DNA from: Geobacter sp. UBA5608
Lineage (GTDB): Bacteria > Desulfobacterota > Desulfuromonadia > Geobacterales > Pseudopelobacteraceae
Assembly (NCBI GenBank): GCA_002424705.1
Contig: DIKW01000037.1
Location: 459-7,110 of the forward strand
Length of the DNA stretch: 6,652 bases
Direction: 5' to 3'
The notes beneath the pieces were generated by a model that ran no database searches, had not been told where the DNA came from, and saw only the letters and a program-made list of their open reading frames with translations. How positions within the stretch are numbered: position 1 is the stretch's first letter; each line of letters begins with the position of its first letter. Below are positions 6,639-6,652 of this stretch, one piece after another. A program made the translations under genes and the position numbers.

Positions 6639-6652
6639 CGGGCAACCGTCCG

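Noticed and set aside
1..6652. Possible mobile element, CRISPR array, RNA gene or undescribed system
   Set aside because: The whole window is filled by tightly packed housekeeping genes with even base composition. No terminal repeats, spaced repeats, tRNA-like sequence or unexplained gap longer than about 50 bases was seen.

Overview
This window is a segment of a bacterial division and cell wall (dcw) cluster, with every gene on the + strand. It holds the 3' end of murD, then complete ftsW, murG, murC, murB, ddl and ftsQ. The DNA is GC-rich (roughly 60% by eye) with strong G/C preference at third codon positions. The order murG-murC-murB-ddl-ftsQ, and protein sequences that resemble the Geobacter group from memory, suggest a Gram-negative deltaproteobacterium (Desulfuromonadota/Geobacterales-like). 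No phylogenetic search was possible, so the taxonomy is an inference.

Layout: murD end (3-368), ftsW (368-1510), murG (1507-2616), murC (2620-3993), murB (start uncertain, best 3995; to 4885), ddl (4882-5811), ftsQ (5808-6638), then 14 bases of sequence that probably leads to the next gene. Neighbouring genes overlap by 1 to 4 bases or lie at most 3 bases apart. No room is left for a promoter or terminator, so the genes are almost certainly co-transcribed and often translationally coupled (TGATG at murD/ftsW; ATGA at ftsW/murG, murB/ddl and ddl/ftsQ).

The genes form one pathway. MurB and MurC (with MurA, elsewhere) make UDP-MurNAc-L-Ala in the cytoplasm, and MurD adds D-Glu. Ddl makes the D-Ala-D-Ala dipeptide for the final Mur ligase step. 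MurG converts lipid I to lipid II on the inner membrane face. FtsW polymerises lipid II at the septum, and FtsQ is the bitopic scaffold that recruits FtsB/FtsL and the septal synthase.

I see no previously undescribed system. The most useful anomaly is the 5' end of murB. The first ATG (4046) lies inside the conserved N-terminal motif, and no ATG, GTG or TTG is available in frame upstream. A CTG at 3995, six bases after a GGAGG, is the likeliest start; a 1-base indel just after the ATGA at the murC stop is the alternative. Smaller points are a G8 tract inside murB, a Tyr in the MurB flavin-binding loop, and a small GNRA-loop hairpin at the ftsQ stop codon.
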